NCBI RefSeq assembly: GCF_001888805.2
Contig: NZ_CP019113.1
Location: 2,666,001-2,730,000 of the forward strand
Origin: Enterobacter sp. SA187
Lineage (GTDB): Bacteria > Pseudomonadota > Gammaproteobacteria > Enterobacterales > Enterobacteriaceae
Length of the DNA stretch: 64,000 bases
Direction of reading: 5' to 3'
The notes below the pieces were generated by a model. It was not told where the DNA came from and ran no database searches. It saw only the letters and a list, made by a program, of their open reading frames with translations. This document shows positions 7,989-16,841 of this stretch, in pieces (within the stretch, counting starts at the first letter, position 1; every line of letters begins with the position of its first letter). The translations under genes were made by a program, and so were the position numbers.

Positions 7989-8817
7989 ACGTACCCTCAG
8001 CCGCATCGGGTTTTACGTCGGGCTGGCTGCCTTTCTCATCATCACGCTGTTTCCGTTTTTCGTGATGCTGATGACCTCGTTCAAAGGCGCGAAAGAGGCG
8101 ATTTCCCTTACGCCGACGTTGCTGCCGCAGCAGTGGACGCTGGAACACTATATCGACATTTTTAATCCGCTGATTTTCCCGTTCGTCGATTACTTCCGTA
8201 ACAGCATGGTGGTGTCGGTGGTGTCGTCCACGGTGGCGGTGTTTCTCGGTACCCTGGGAGCCTATGCGCTCTCCCGCCTGCGCTTTAAGGGCCGCATGAC
8301 CATCAACGCCAGCTTTTACACGGTGTACATGTTCTCCGGCATTTTGCTGGTGGTGCCGCTGTTCAAGATCATCACCGCCCTTGGCATCTACGATACCGAA
8401 ATGGCGCTGATCATCACCATGGTGACGCAGACGCTGCCTACCGCCGTGTTCATGCTGAAAAGCTACTTCGACACCATCCCTGATGAGATCGAAGAAGCCG
8501 CGATGATGGACGGCCTTAACCGCCTGCAAATTATCTTTCGCATCACCGTGCCGCTGGCGATATCCGGGCTGGTGTCGGTCTTCGTCTACTGCTTTATGGT
8601 GGCCTGGAACGACTATCTGTTCGCCTCGATTTTCCTCTCCAGTGCCAGCAACTTCACCCTGCCGGTCGGCCTGAACACCTTGTTCAGCACGCCGGACTAT
8701 ATCTGGGGACGCATGATGGCGGCCTCGCTGGTGACCGCGCTGCCGGTGGTGATCATGTACGCGCTTTCTGAACGTTTTATTAAAAGTGGACTGACCGCCG
8801 GTGGCGTTAAGGGCTAA
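7975..8817 (+). CDS. ycjP: ABC sugar transporter permease YcjP
   Basis: The 280-residue MalG/UgpE-type inner-membrane subunit has six hydrophobic helices and the EAA loop EEAAMMDGLNRLQIIF near residues 173-188. The first codons lie inside the end of ycjO. It forms the second half of the channel for the YcjN-bound sugar. It matches the E. coli protein in length and sequence. Confidence 0.94.
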   Translation: MATSKRTLSRIGFYVGLAAFLIITLFPFFVMLMTSFKGAKEAISLTPTLLPQQWTLEHYIDIFNPLIFPFVDYFRNSMVVSVVSSTVAVFLGTLGAYALSRLRFKGRMTINASFYTVYMFSGILLVVPLFKIITALGIYDTEMALIITMVTQTLPTAVFMLKSYFDTIPDEIEEAAMMDGLNRLQIIFRITVPLAISGLVSVFVYCFMVAWNDYLFASIFLSSASNFTLPVGLNTLFSTPDYIWGRMMAASLVTALPVVIMYALSERFIKSGLTAGGVKG

Positions 8818-8845
8818 GGCGGCCTGATTTTAACAGGAGACTGGT

Positions 8846-9898
8846 ATGAAGAAGTTAGTGGCGACCGAACCGCGTGTTGCGGCGCTGGTGGAGTATGAAG
8901 ATCGCGCCGTGGCGGAGAACGAAGTCAAAATCCGCGTCATGTTCGGTGCGCCAAAACACGGGACGGAAGTGGTGGATTTTCGCGCCGCCAGCCCGTTTAT
9001 CGACGAGGAATTCAACGCTGAATGGCAGATGTTTACCCCGCGCCCGGCAGACGCGCCGCGCGGTATTGAATTTGGCAAATTCCAGCTCGGCAACATGGTG
9101 GTGGGCGAGGTTATCGAACGCGGCGCGCAGGTCACCGACTACGCCATTGGCGATCGGGTATGCGGCTACGGCCCGTTATCGGAAACCGTCATCATCAACG
9201 CGGTAAATAACTACAAACTGCGCAAAATGCCGCAGGGCAGCTCGTGGAAAAACGCCGTCTGTTACGATCCGGCGCAGTTCGCCATGAGCGGCGTGCGTGA
9301 TGCCAACGTCCGCGTCGGGGATTTCGTGGTGATTGTCGGCTTAGGCGCAATCGGCCAGATCGCGGTCCAGCTGGCGAAAAAAGCCGGGGCCTCGGTGGTA
9401 ATTGGCGTCGATCCTATTGCACACCGCTGTGATATCGCCCGCCGTCACGGGGCGGATTTCTGCCTCAACCCAATCGGCACCGACGTGGGTCTGGAGATCA
9501 AAAAGCTTACCGGCAAACAGGGCGCGGACGTGATCATCGAAACCAGCGGCTACGCCGATGCGTTGCAGTCAGCGCTGCGCGGGCTGGCCTACGGCGGCAC
9601 TATCTCTTATGTCGCCTTCGCCAAGCCGTTTGCCGAAGGCTTCAACCTCGGCCGCGAAGCGCATTTCAACAACGCGAAAATTGTCTTCTCCCGCGCCTGT
9701 AGCGAGCCGAACCCGGACTACCCGCGCTGGAGCCGTAAGCGCATCGAAGAGACCTGCTGGGAACTGCTGATGAACGGCTATCTCGACTGCGAAGAGCTGA
9801 TCGATCCGGTAGTGACCTTCGCCAGCAGCGCGGAAAGCTACATGCAGTTCGTCGACCGTCACCCGGAACAGAGTATCAAAATGGGCGTCACCTTTTAA
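8846..9898 (+). CDS. ycjQ: Zinc-dependent D-guloside 3-dehydrogenase YcjQ
   Basis: This medium-chain dehydrogenase/reductase has an N-terminal GroES-like catalytic part and a C-terminal Rossmann fold with VGLGAIGQIAVQLAKKAGA (about 166-184). The E. coli enzyme oxidises the C3 hydroxyl of D-gulosides to 3-keto-gulosides with NAD+, the first step of the YcjQ-YcjR-YcjS route that converts gulosides to glucosides. The 350 residues equal the E. coli length. A ribosome site AACAGGAG precedes the ATG. It lies between the transporter genes and ycjR in one operon. Confidence 0.92.
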   Translation: MKKLVATEPRVAALVEYEDRAVAENEVKIRVMFGAPKHGTEVVDFRAASPFIDEEFNAEWQMFTPRPADAPRGIEFGKFQLGNMVVGEVIERGAQVTDYAIGDRVCGYGPLSETVIINAVNNYKLRKMPQGSSWKNAVCYDPAQFAMSGVRDANVRVGDFVVIVGLGAIGQIAVQLAKKAGASVVIGVDPIAHRCDIARRHGADFCLNPIGTDVGLEIKKLTGKQGADVIIETSGYADALQSALRGLAYGGTISYVAFAKPFAEGFNLGREAHFNNAKIVFSRACSEPNPDYPRWSRKRIEETCWELLMNGYLDCEELIDPVVTFASSAESYMQFVDRHPEQSIKMGVTF

Positions 9899-9916
9899 GG
9901 TAAAGGATTACTGAAC

Positions 9917-10705
9917 ATGAAAATCGGAACACAGAACCAGGCCTTCTTCCCGGAAAACATTCTGGAAAAATTTCGCTTTATCAAAGAAATGGGCTTCGAT
10001 GGCTTTGAAATCGACGGCAGGCTGCTGGTCAATAATGTTGACGCGGTAAAAGCGGCCATCAAAGAAACCGGTCTGCCGGTGACCACCGCCTGCGGCGGCT
10101 ACGACGGCTGGATCGGCGACTTTATCGAAGAGCGCCGTCTTAATGGCCTTAAACAGATCGAACGCATTCTGGAAGCGCTGGCGGAAGTGGGCGGGCAGGG
10201 GATCATCGTCCCGGCGGCCTGGGGCATGTTTACCTTCCGCCTGCCGCCGATGACCTCGCCGCGCAGCCTGGCGGGCGATCGCAAAGCGGTCAGCGACTCG
10301 CTTATTTATCTGGATAAGGTTGCGGCGCGCACCGGCACCACGGTTTACCTGGAGCCGCTTAACCGTTACCAGGATCATATGATCAACACCCTGGCCGACG
10401 CCCGTCGCTATATCGTGGAAAACGATCTGAAACACGTGCAGATCATCGGCGATTTCTACCATATGAACATCGAAGAAGACGATCTGGCGAAAGCGCTGCA
10501 CGACAACCGCGATCTGCTGGGACATGTGCATATTGCTGACAACCATCGCTATCAGCCGGGCAGCGGCACGCTGAACTTCCGCGCCCTGTTCGATCAGCTG
10601 CGCGCCGATAACTATCAGGGATACGTGGTATACGAAGGGCGCGTGCGGGCAGAAGATCCGTGTGCGGCTTACCGTCAGTCACTGGCCTTTTTGCGCACCT
10701 GCTAA
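9917..10705 (+). CDS. ycjR: 3-keto-D-guloside C4 epimerase YcjR
   Basis: The 262-residue protein is a TIM barrel of the AP-endonuclease-2/xylose-isomerase-like family. The E. coli enzyme epimerises C4 of 3-keto-gulosides to 3-keto-glucosides using a divalent metal. Metal-site features of the family are visible, including Glu in VYLEPLNRY (about residue 143), IIGDFYHMN, GHVHIADNHR and a final YVVYEGRV glutamate. It is 18 nt downstream of ycjQ with a clear ribosome site (AAGGTAAAGG). Confidence 0.92.
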   Translation: MKIGTQNQAFFPENILEKFRFIKEMGFDGFEIDGRLLVNNVDAVKAAIKETGLPVTTACGGYDGWIGDFIEERRLNGLKQIERILEALAEVGGQGIIVPAAWGMFTFRLPPMTSPRSLAGDRKAVSDSLIYLDKVAARTGTTVYLEPLNRYQDHMINTLADARRYIVENDLKHVQIIGDFYHMNIEEDDLAKALHDNRDLLGHVHIADNHRYQPGSGTLNFRALFDQLRADNYQGYVVYEGRVRAEDPCAAYRQSLAFLRTC

Positions 10706-10718
10706 GAGGTTCTCTGTG

Positions 10719-11774
10719 ATGAGTGCAACCACGACTTTACCGCTGCGCGTCGCCATTATCGGCGCCGGACAGGTGGCGGATAAAGTACATGCTTCCTACT
10801 ACTGCACCCATGACGCTGTGAAACTGGTGGCTGTCTGTGACAGCCGCCTGTCTCAGGCGCAGGCGATGGCAGAGAAGTACGGCGCGCATATAGAGGTCTG
10901 GGAAGATCCCCGGGCCATGCTCGACGCGGTGAAACCCGACATTGTCAGCGTCTGCTCCCCCAACCGTTTTCATTATGATCACGTGATGATGGCGCTGGCT
11001 GCCGGTTGTCATGTGATGTGCGAAAAGCCGCCGGCCATGACGCCGGAGCAGGCGGAAGCCATGTGCAGCGCCGCCCGCCGCGCCGGAAAAGTGCTGGCTT
11101 ACGACTTTCACCACCGTTTCGCGCTGGATGCGCAACTGCTGCGCCAGCAGGTGATCGACGGCGCGCTGGGCGAGGTGTACGTCACTACCGCCACCGCGCT
11201 GCGCCGCTGCGGCGTGCCGGGCTGGGGCGTCTTCACCAATAAAGCCCTGTCCGGCGGCGGCCCGCTGATCGACATCGGCATTCATATGCTGGACGCGGCG
11301 CTCTACGTGCTGGGGTTCCCGGCGGTCAAACGCGTCAGCGCCCACAGCTTTCAGAAGATCGGCAATCGTAAAAACAGCGGTCAGTTTGGCGAGTGGGATC
11401 CGGCGAGCTACAGCGTGGAAGACGCGCTGTTCGGCACCATTGAATTTCATAACGGCGGCATCCTGCGGCTGGAAACCTCGTTTGCGCTCAACATGACCGC
11501 ACAGTCGATCATGAATGTGACCTTCTGCGGCGATAAGGCCGGGGCGACGCTGTTCCCGGCCCAGGTGTACACCGACGAGGGCGGCGAGCTGAAAACGCTG
11601 TTTGCCCGTGAACAGGCCGATGACAACCGCCATTTACGCAGCATGGACGCCTTTGTACGCCACGTGCAGGGCGAAGCGGTGCCCATCGCCGACGCCGAAC
11701 AGGGACGCATCGTGCAGCAGCTGGTGGCCGCGCTCTATCAGGCCGCCGAAACAGGGACAAGTGTGGAATTATGA
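10719..11774 (+). CDS. ycjS: NAD(H)-dependent 3-keto-D-glucoside reductase YcjS (Gfo/Idh/MocA)
   Basis: The 351-residue oxidoreductase has an N-terminal Rossmann motif (VAIIGAGQVADKVH, about 12-25), the family motif CEKPPAMT (about 108-115) and a C-terminal alpha/beta substrate domain with GGGPLIDIGIHMLD. The E. coli enzyme reduces 3-keto-glucosides to glucosides, closing the YcjQRS route. The start at 10719 gives the E. coli length and a ribosome site (AAGAGG); the frame open from 10662 runs into ycjR. Its stop overlaps the ycjT start by 4 nt (ATGA). Confidence 0.92.
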   Translation: MSATTTLPLRVAIIGAGQVADKVHASYYCTHDAVKLVAVCDSRLSQAQAMAEKYGAHIEVWEDPRAMLDAVKPDIVSVCSPNRFHYDHVMMALAAGCHVMCEKPPAMTPEQAEAMCSAARRAGKVLAYDFHHRFALDAQLLRQQVIDGALGEVYVTTATALRRCGVPGWGVFTNKALSGGGPLIDIGIHMLDAALYVLGFPAVKRVSAHSFQKIGNRKNSGQFGEWDPASYSVEDALFGTIEFHNGGILRLETSFALNMTAQSIMNVTFCGDKAGATLFPAQVYTDEGGELKTLFAREQADDNRHLRSMDAFVRHVQGEAVPIADAEQGRIVQQLVAALYQAAETGTSVEL

Positions 11775-14041
11775 TCAAGCTTTCGACGCTCAGGCATACG
11801 GAATGCAGTCTGCATAGCCTGAACAAATACGCCTCGCTGATGACCACCGGCAACGGTTATATGGGCGTCCGCGCCAGCCATGAGGAAACCTGCCCGCTGC
11901 AAACCCGCGGCATGTATCTTGCCGGGCTGTACCACTGCGCGGGTAAAGGGGAAACCAGCGAACTGGTGAACCTGCCGGATCTGGTTGGCGTGCAGATCGA
12001 ACTCAACGGCGAGATTTTTACCACCGCAGGCGGCGAGATCGGCGACTGGCAGCGCGAACTGGATTTCGCCACCGGCGAGCTGACGCGTTCGCTGATCTGG
12101 CGCTCGCCCAACGGCGCGCACTACCGCATCAGCAGCCGCCGTTTTGCCTCTGCCGCGCAGCTGCCGCTGTTCGCCATGACGCTCACCATCACGCCGTTAA
12201 ACCGCGACGCCCGCGTGTCGCTGGTCACCGGCATTGACGCCACCCAGACTAACTGCGGGCGTCAGCATCTGGATGAAGTACAGCTGCGCGTTTTTGGCGA
12301 ACACTGGTTGCAGGGCATCTACGCCACCCAGGACGGCGCGGCGGATGTCGCCATTACCAGCTGGTGCCGGGTGAGCGGGGCGGCGAGCACCTGCTTTACC
12401 GCAAAAAACCGCCAGCTTCTGCAACACAACGTGGCGAATGTCGCGGCGGGCGAGAGCATCACGCTGGAAAAACTGAGCTGGATCGCCTGGAGTGATGACC
12501 GCGCCCGGTTGCCGGAATCGCTGAGCCAGCAGGGGCGGGCCGAGCTTGAGCGCTGCGTTGCACAGGGTTATGACGCGCTGCGCCACGCATCGGACACCGC
12601 CTGGCAAAGCTTCTGGGCGCGCAGCCGCGTGCAGGTAATGAGTCAGGATCCGCGGGATCAGCAGGCGCTGGATTACGCCCTGTATCATCTGCATATCATG
12701 ACGCCGGGCCACGACGAGCGCAGCAGTATTGCGGCGAAAGGACTGACCGGAGAGGGTTACAAAGGCCATATTTTCTGGGATACCGAAGTCTTCCTGCTGC
12801 CGTTCCACCTGTTCAGCCAGCCGGACATCGCCCGTCGTTTACTGCGCTACCGCTGGCACAATCTGCCGGGGGCGCGCAAAAAAGCGCGGCAAAACGGCTG
12901 GCAGGGCGCGCTTTTTCCGTGGGAGAGCGCCCGTAGCGGCGACGAAGAAACGCCGGAATTCGCGGCAATCAATATCCGCACCGGCGTGCGGCAAAAAGTG
13001 GCGTCTGCCCTGGCGGAGCATCACCTGGTGGCGGATATCGCCTGGGCGGTGGTGGCCTACTGGCACGCCGCCCGCGACCACTGCTTTATGGCGCACGAAG
13101 GGCTTGAACTGCTCATCGACACGGCGAAGTTCTGGATCAGCCGCGCGGTGGAGGTGAATAACCGGCTGGAGATCCACGACGTCATCGGCCCCGACGAGTA
13201 CACCGAGCACGTCAACAACAACGCCTACACCAGCTACCTGGCGCATTACAACGTGGCGCAGGCGTTACATTTTGCGCGTCAGTTCGCCTGTGGCGACGAG
13301 GCCTTTGTGAGCCAGGCGGAACGTTTTCTGCAGCGTTTGTGGCTGCCGCAACCGCAGGCGGACGGCGTGCTGCCGCAGGATGACAGCTTCCTGCAAAAAC
13401 CGGTTATCGATCTCAGCGCCTATAAAGCGAAAGCGGGCAAACAGACCATTCTGCTCGATTACTCGCGTGCAGAAGTTAACGAGATGCAGATCCTCAAGCA
13501 GGCGGACGTGGTGATGCTGACCTATATGCTGCCTGAGCTGTTCACCCCGGCGCAATGTCTGGCGAACCTGAACTTTTACGAACCGCGCACCATTCACGAC
13601 TCGTCCCTCAGCAAGGCGATCCACGGCATCGTGGCGGCGGGCTGCGGCGACACCGACACCGCCTACCGTTTCTGGCGCGAAGGGGCGGACATCGACCTGG
13701 GGGACGATCCCCACGCCTGCGACGACGGTATTCATGCCGCCGCCACCGGAGCGATCTGGCTCGGCGCGATCCAGGGCTTTGCCGGGCTGTCGGTGCGTCA
13801 TGGCGAACTGCATCTGTCACCGCGTTTACCCCGGGGCTGGCAGCAGCTCGACTTCCCGCTGCGCTGGCAGGGCGCGTCGCTGCACATCACTCTCGACGCG
13901 CAGCAGATCCGCATTCGCAGCACTGCCCCGGTCAGGCTGTATCTCCATCAGCAGCCGCTGACGGTGGACGGCGAGCTGACCTGTGCGCTGCGCGATTTTT
14001 ATTTACCCACGACCGGGACCGCTACCACGGAGGGGCGCTAA
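11771..14041 (+). CDS. ycjT: Kojibiose phosphorylase YcjT (GH65)
   Basis: The E. coli enzyme splits kojibiose (alpha-1,2-glucobiose) with phosphate to beta-glucose-1-phosphate and glucose. The 756-residue protein has the GH65 plan: N-terminal beta-sandwich, linker, (alpha/alpha)6 barrel and small C-terminal beta domain. The catalytic acid is Glu476 in GPDEYTEHVNNNAY; the phosphate-binding KQADVVML segment follows near 576. Starts within the ycjS stop (ATGA). The product feeds YcjU, encoded next. Confidence 0.94.
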   Translation: MIKLSTLRHTECSLHSLNKYASLMTTGNGYMGVRASHEETCPLQTRGMYLAGLYHCAGKGETSELVNLPDLVGVQIELNGEIFTTAGGEIGDWQRELDFATGELTRSLIWRSPNGAHYRISSRRFASAAQLPLFAMTLTITPLNRDARVSLVTGIDATQTNCGRQHLDEVQLRVFGEHWLQGIYATQDGAADVAITSWCRVSGAASTCFTAKNRQLLQHNVANVAAGESITLEKLSWIAWSDDRARLPESLSQQGRAELERCVAQGYDALRHASDTAWQSFWARSRVQVMSQDPRDQQALDYALYHLHIMTPGHDERSSIAAKGLTGEGYKGHIFWDTEVFLLPFHLFSQPDIARRLLRYRWHNLPGARKKARQNGWQGALFPWESARSGDEETPEFAAINIRTGVRQKVASALAEHHLVADIAWAVVAYWHAARDHCFMAHEGLELLIDTAKFWISRAVEVNNRLEIHDVIGPDEYTEHVNNNAYTSYLAHYNVAQALHFARQFACGDEAFVSQAERFLQRLWLPQPQADGVLPQDDSFLQKPVIDLSAYKAKAGKQTILLDYSRAEVNEMQILKQADVVMLTYMLPELFTPAQCLANLNFYEPRTIHDSSLSKAIHGIVAAGCGDTDTAYRFWREGADIDLGDDPHACDDGIHAAATGAIWLGAIQGFAGLSVRHGELHLSPRLPRGWQQLDFPLRWQGASLHITLDAQQIRIRSTAPVRLYLHQQPLTVDGELTCALRDFYLPTTGTATTEGR

Positions 14042-14044
14042 GCC

Positions 14045-14713
14045 ATGGCACAGCAACTACAGGCCGTCATTTTCGATCTTGACGGCGTGATCACCGATAC
14101 CGCTGAACTGCATTTTCACGCCTGGCGACAGGTGGCGAAAGAGGTGGACATCGACATCGACGAAACCTTTAACGCCACCCTGAAAGGCATCAGCCGCATG
14201 GAATCGCTGCGGCGCATTCTGGCGCACGGCGGGCGGGAGCAGGATTTTAATCCGGCGGAGTGCGCGGCACTGGCGGCGCGTAAAAACGGCATTTATGTCG
14301 ATTCACTGCGCCAGCTTACTCCGCACGCCGTGCTGCCGGGGATCAGGGCGCTGCTGACCGAACTGCGCAGCCGCGGCATTCCCGCTGGCCTCGCGTCCGT
14401 CTCCCTTAACGCCCCGGCCATTCTTCAGGCGCTGGAGATGACGGATCTGTTTGGCTTTTGCGCCGATGCGTCGCGCATCAGCCGCTCGAAACCGGATCCG
14501 GAGATCTTTCTTAACGCCTGCGCCGGGCTGGGCGTCGACCCGCAAGCCTGTATCGGCGTGGAAGATGCGCAGGCCGGTATTGACGCCATCAATGCCTGCG
14601 GCATGGCGTCCATCGGTATTGGCGACACCCTGAAGCACGCAACCTTGCGTCTTTCCTCTACGGAAGAACTGACGTGGCCGCGTTTATCAGCATTCTGGCA
14701 ACACAGAAAGTAA
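14045..14713 (+). CDS. ycjU: Beta-phosphoglucomutase YcjU
   Basis: This HAD-superfamily enzyme turns beta-glucose-1-phosphate from YcjT into glucose-6-phosphate. The 222 residues include FDLDGVITDTAELHF, with nucleophile Asp11 and general acid/base Asp13, a helical cap domain (about 17-90), and the motifs SRSKPDPEIF and GVEDAQAGIDA that bind magnesium and phosphate. It lies three bases after the ycjT stop. A two-residue N-terminal difference and a slightly longer C-terminus separate it from the E. coli protein. Confidence 0.94.
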   Translation: MAQQLQAVIFDLDGVITDTAELHFHAWRQVAKEVDIDIDETFNATLKGISRMESLRRILAHGGREQDFNPAECAALAARKNGIYVDSLRQLTPHAVLPGIRALLTELRSRGIPAGLASVSLNAPAILQALEMTDLFGFCADASRISRSKPDPEIFLNACAGLGVDPQACIGVEDAQAGIDAINACGMASIGIGDTLKHATLRLSSTEELTWPRLSAFWQHRK

Positions 14714-14722
14714 GGACACAAA

Positions 14723-15802
14723 ATGGCACAACTCTCGTTGCGACATATCCAGAAGATTTATGACAACCAGGTCCACGTGGTAAAAGACTTCAACCTGGAG
14801 ATCGAGGATAAAGAATTTATTGTTTTTGTGGGGCCGTCAGGCTGCGGTAAATCCACGACCCTGCGCATGATCGCCGGGCTCGAGGAGATCAGCGACGGCG
14901 ATCTGATGATCGACGGCAAGCGCGTTAACGACGTGCCCGCCAAAGCGCGTAACATCGCCATGGTGTTTCAGAACTACGCCCTGTATCCGCACATGAGCGT
15001 CTACGACAACATGGCGTTCGGCCTGAAAATGCAGAAGATCGATAAGGCGATTATCGACGAGCGCGTCAACTGGGCGGCGCAGATCCTTGGCCTGCGCGAT
15101 TACTTAAAGCGCAAGCCGGGCGCGCTCTCCGGCGGCCAGCGTCAGCGTGTCGCCCTCGGGCGCGCCATCGTGCGTGAAGCCGGGGTGTTCCTGATGGACG
15201 AACCGCTCTCTAACCTGGACGCCAAACTGCGCGTGCAGATGCGCGCGGAAATCAGCAAGCTGCACCAGAAGCTGAACACCACCATGATTTACGTCACCCA
15301 CGATCAGACCGAAGCCATGACCATGGCGACGCGTATTGTGATCATGAAGGACGGTATTATTCAGCAGGTGGGCGCGCCGAAGACGGTTTATAACCATCCG
15401 GCCAATATGTTTGTCGCAGGATTTATTGGCTCACCGGCCATGAATTTTATTCGCGGCACCATCGACGGTAACCAGTTTATTACCGAAACCCTTAAGTTAA
15501 CTATTCCGCAGGATAAATTAAGCGCTTTACAGGCCAGCGGTTGTCAGCATAAAGCGGTGGTAATGGGGATCCGTCCGGAAGATATACATCCGCAGCATCA
15601 TGAAGAAAATTGTGTTGCCGCGCGTATCAGCGTGGCGGAATTAACTGGTGCGGAATTTATGCTGTACAGCACCGTCGGGGGGCATGAGTTAGTGGTACGT
15701 GCCGGAGCAGTTAATGATTATCATGCTGGAGATAATATCAACATTCACTTCGATATGAATAAATGTCATTTCTTTGACGCGGAAACTGAACAGGCTATTT
15801 AA
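14723..15802 (+). CDS. ycjV: ABC sugar importer ATPase YcjV (MalK/UgpC type)
   Basis: The 359-residue ATPase carries Walker A GPSGCGKST (about 37-45), Q-loop FQNYALYPHM, signature LSGGQRQRV, Walker B FLMDEPLSNLD and the switch histidine (VTHDQTEAMTMA), followed by a MalK-like OB/TOBE regulatory domain (about 235-359). It should energise YcjOP. In E. coli K-12 ycjV is annotated as disrupted; here the frame is complete. It starts 9 nt after ycjU with AAGGA upstream. Such ATPases often serve several importers, which matters for the orphan binding protein at 42633. Confidence 0.93.
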   Translation: MAQLSLRHIQKIYDNQVHVVKDFNLEIEDKEFIVFVGPSGCGKSTTLRMIAGLEEISDGDLMIDGKRVNDVPAKARNIAMVFQNYALYPHMSVYDNMAFGLKMQKIDKAIIDERVNWAAQILGLRDYLKRKPGALSGGQRQRVALGRAIVREAGVFLMDEPLSNLDAKLRVQMRAEISKLHQKLNTTMIYVTHDQTEAMTMATRIVIMKDGIIQQVGAPKTVYNHPANMFVAGFIGSPAMNFIRGTIDGNQFITETLKLTIPQDKLSALQASGCQHKAVVMGIRPEDIHPQHHEENCVAARISVAELTGAEFMLYSTVGGHELVVRAGAVNDYHAGDNINIHFDMNKCHFFDAETEQAI

Positions 15803-15829
15803 CTGGCCGCTTAACTATATAAATATATC

Positions 15830-15849
15830 GCCGGATAGATTCATCCGGC
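15830..15849 (+). terminator. Hairpin between ycjV and ompG, possible attenuator
   Basis: GCCGGAT and ATCCGGC form a 7-bp stem with a 6-nt loop, followed by the T-rich TGACATTTTTATTTTT. It lies inside the operon, so it may end part of the transcripts and lower ompG output, or mark a processed 3' end. Confidence 0.5.
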
Positions 15850-15879
15850 ATGACATTTTTATTTTTCTAAGGAATGAAA

Positions 15880-16791
15880 ATGAAAATCTTACTGAGCCGT
15901 GCCGCCTTGATCCTGTGCGCCGGAACATTCTGCGCGCAGGCAACTGAAAACAACGACTGGCAGTTTAATATTGGCGCCATGTACGAAAGTGAAAACGTCG
16001 AAGGTCAGGGGGAGGACATGGACGGGCTGTATGAACCGTCGGTCTGGTTCAATGCCTCTAAAGGCCCCTGGCGCGTGGCGGTGGCTTATTATCAGGAAGG
16101 CCCGGTGGATTACAGCGGCGGTACGCGTGGCACCTGGTTTGATCGTCCGGAACTGGAAATTCACTACCAGTTTATTGACCGGGAAGATTTCTCCCTCGGT
16201 CTGACCGGCGGCTTCCGTAATTATGGTTATCACTTCAAGGATGAACATAATGAAGATGCCGGTACGGCGAATATGCAGCGCTGGAAAATCGCCCCGGACT
16301 GGAACCTGAAGCTTAACGACGCCTGGAGTTTTGGCGGCTGGCTGGCGCTGTACCAGTTTGCCAACGATCTCAACGCCACCGGCTATGCAGACAGCCGCGT
16401 GGAAACGGAAACCGGCTTTACATATAAAATCAACGATACCTTCTCGGTAGTAACCAACTACTATCTGGAGCGTGGTTTTAACATGGACAGCGGGCGCAAT
16501 AACGGCGAGTTCTCCACCCAGCAAATCCGTGCCTATTTACCGATTTCGTTAGGTAATACCACCTTAACGCCTTACACCCGCCTTGACCTCGACCGCTGGT
16601 CAAACTGGGACTGGCAGGATGATATTACCCGCGAAGATCATGACATGAACCGTCTGGGTATGCTGTACGCGTACGATTTCCAGAACGGCCTGTCCATGAC
16701 GCTGGACTATGCGTTTGAATGGCAGGGGCATGACGAAGGCAGCGACGACAAGTTCCACTACGTCGGAGTCGGCTTCAACTACGCGTTCTGA
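15880..16791 (+). CDS. ompG: Monomeric outer-membrane porin OmpG
   Basis: OmpG is a 14-stranded monomeric porin that admits larger oligosaccharides. The protein has a signal peptide ending near CAQA, then beta-strand repeats rich in W, Y, F and G, with long stretches identical to E. coli OmpG (FDRPELE, GGFRNYGYH, NMQRWKIAPDW, RWSNWDWQDDI) and a terminal aromatic residue (YAF) for BAM assembly. Two in-frame ATGs occur: the one at 15880 stands six bases after AAGGA, while the one at 15874 directly abuts it, so 15880 is preferred (303 aa). It delivers substrates to YcjN across the outer membrane. Confidence 0.93.
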   Translation: MKILLSRAALILCAGTFCAQATENNDWQFNIGAMYESENVEGQGEDMDGLYEPSVWFNASKGPWRVAVAYYQEGPVDYSGGTRGTWFDRPELEIHYQFIDREDFSLGLTGGFRNYGYHFKDEHNEDAGTANMQRWKIAPDWNLKLNDAWSFGGWLALYQFANDLNATGYADSRVETETGFTYKINDTFSVVTNYYLERGFNMDSGRNNGEFSTQQIRAYLPISLGNTTLTPYTRLDLDRWSNWDWQDDITREDHDMNRLGMLYAYDFQNGLSMTLDYAFEWQGHDEGSDDKFHYVGVGFNYAF

Positions 16792-16802
16792 GATTGATCG
16801 TC

Positions 16803-16829
16803 AGAGTGGCACGCCTGTGCCACTCTTTT
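16803..16829 (+). terminator. Terminator of the ycj-ompG operon
   Basis: AGAGTGGCAC and GTGCCACTCT form a perfect 10-bp stem with loop GCCT, followed by TTTC. It lies between the convergent ompG and ycjW. Confidence 0.85.
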
Positions 16830-16841
16830 CATCAGGTGCCC

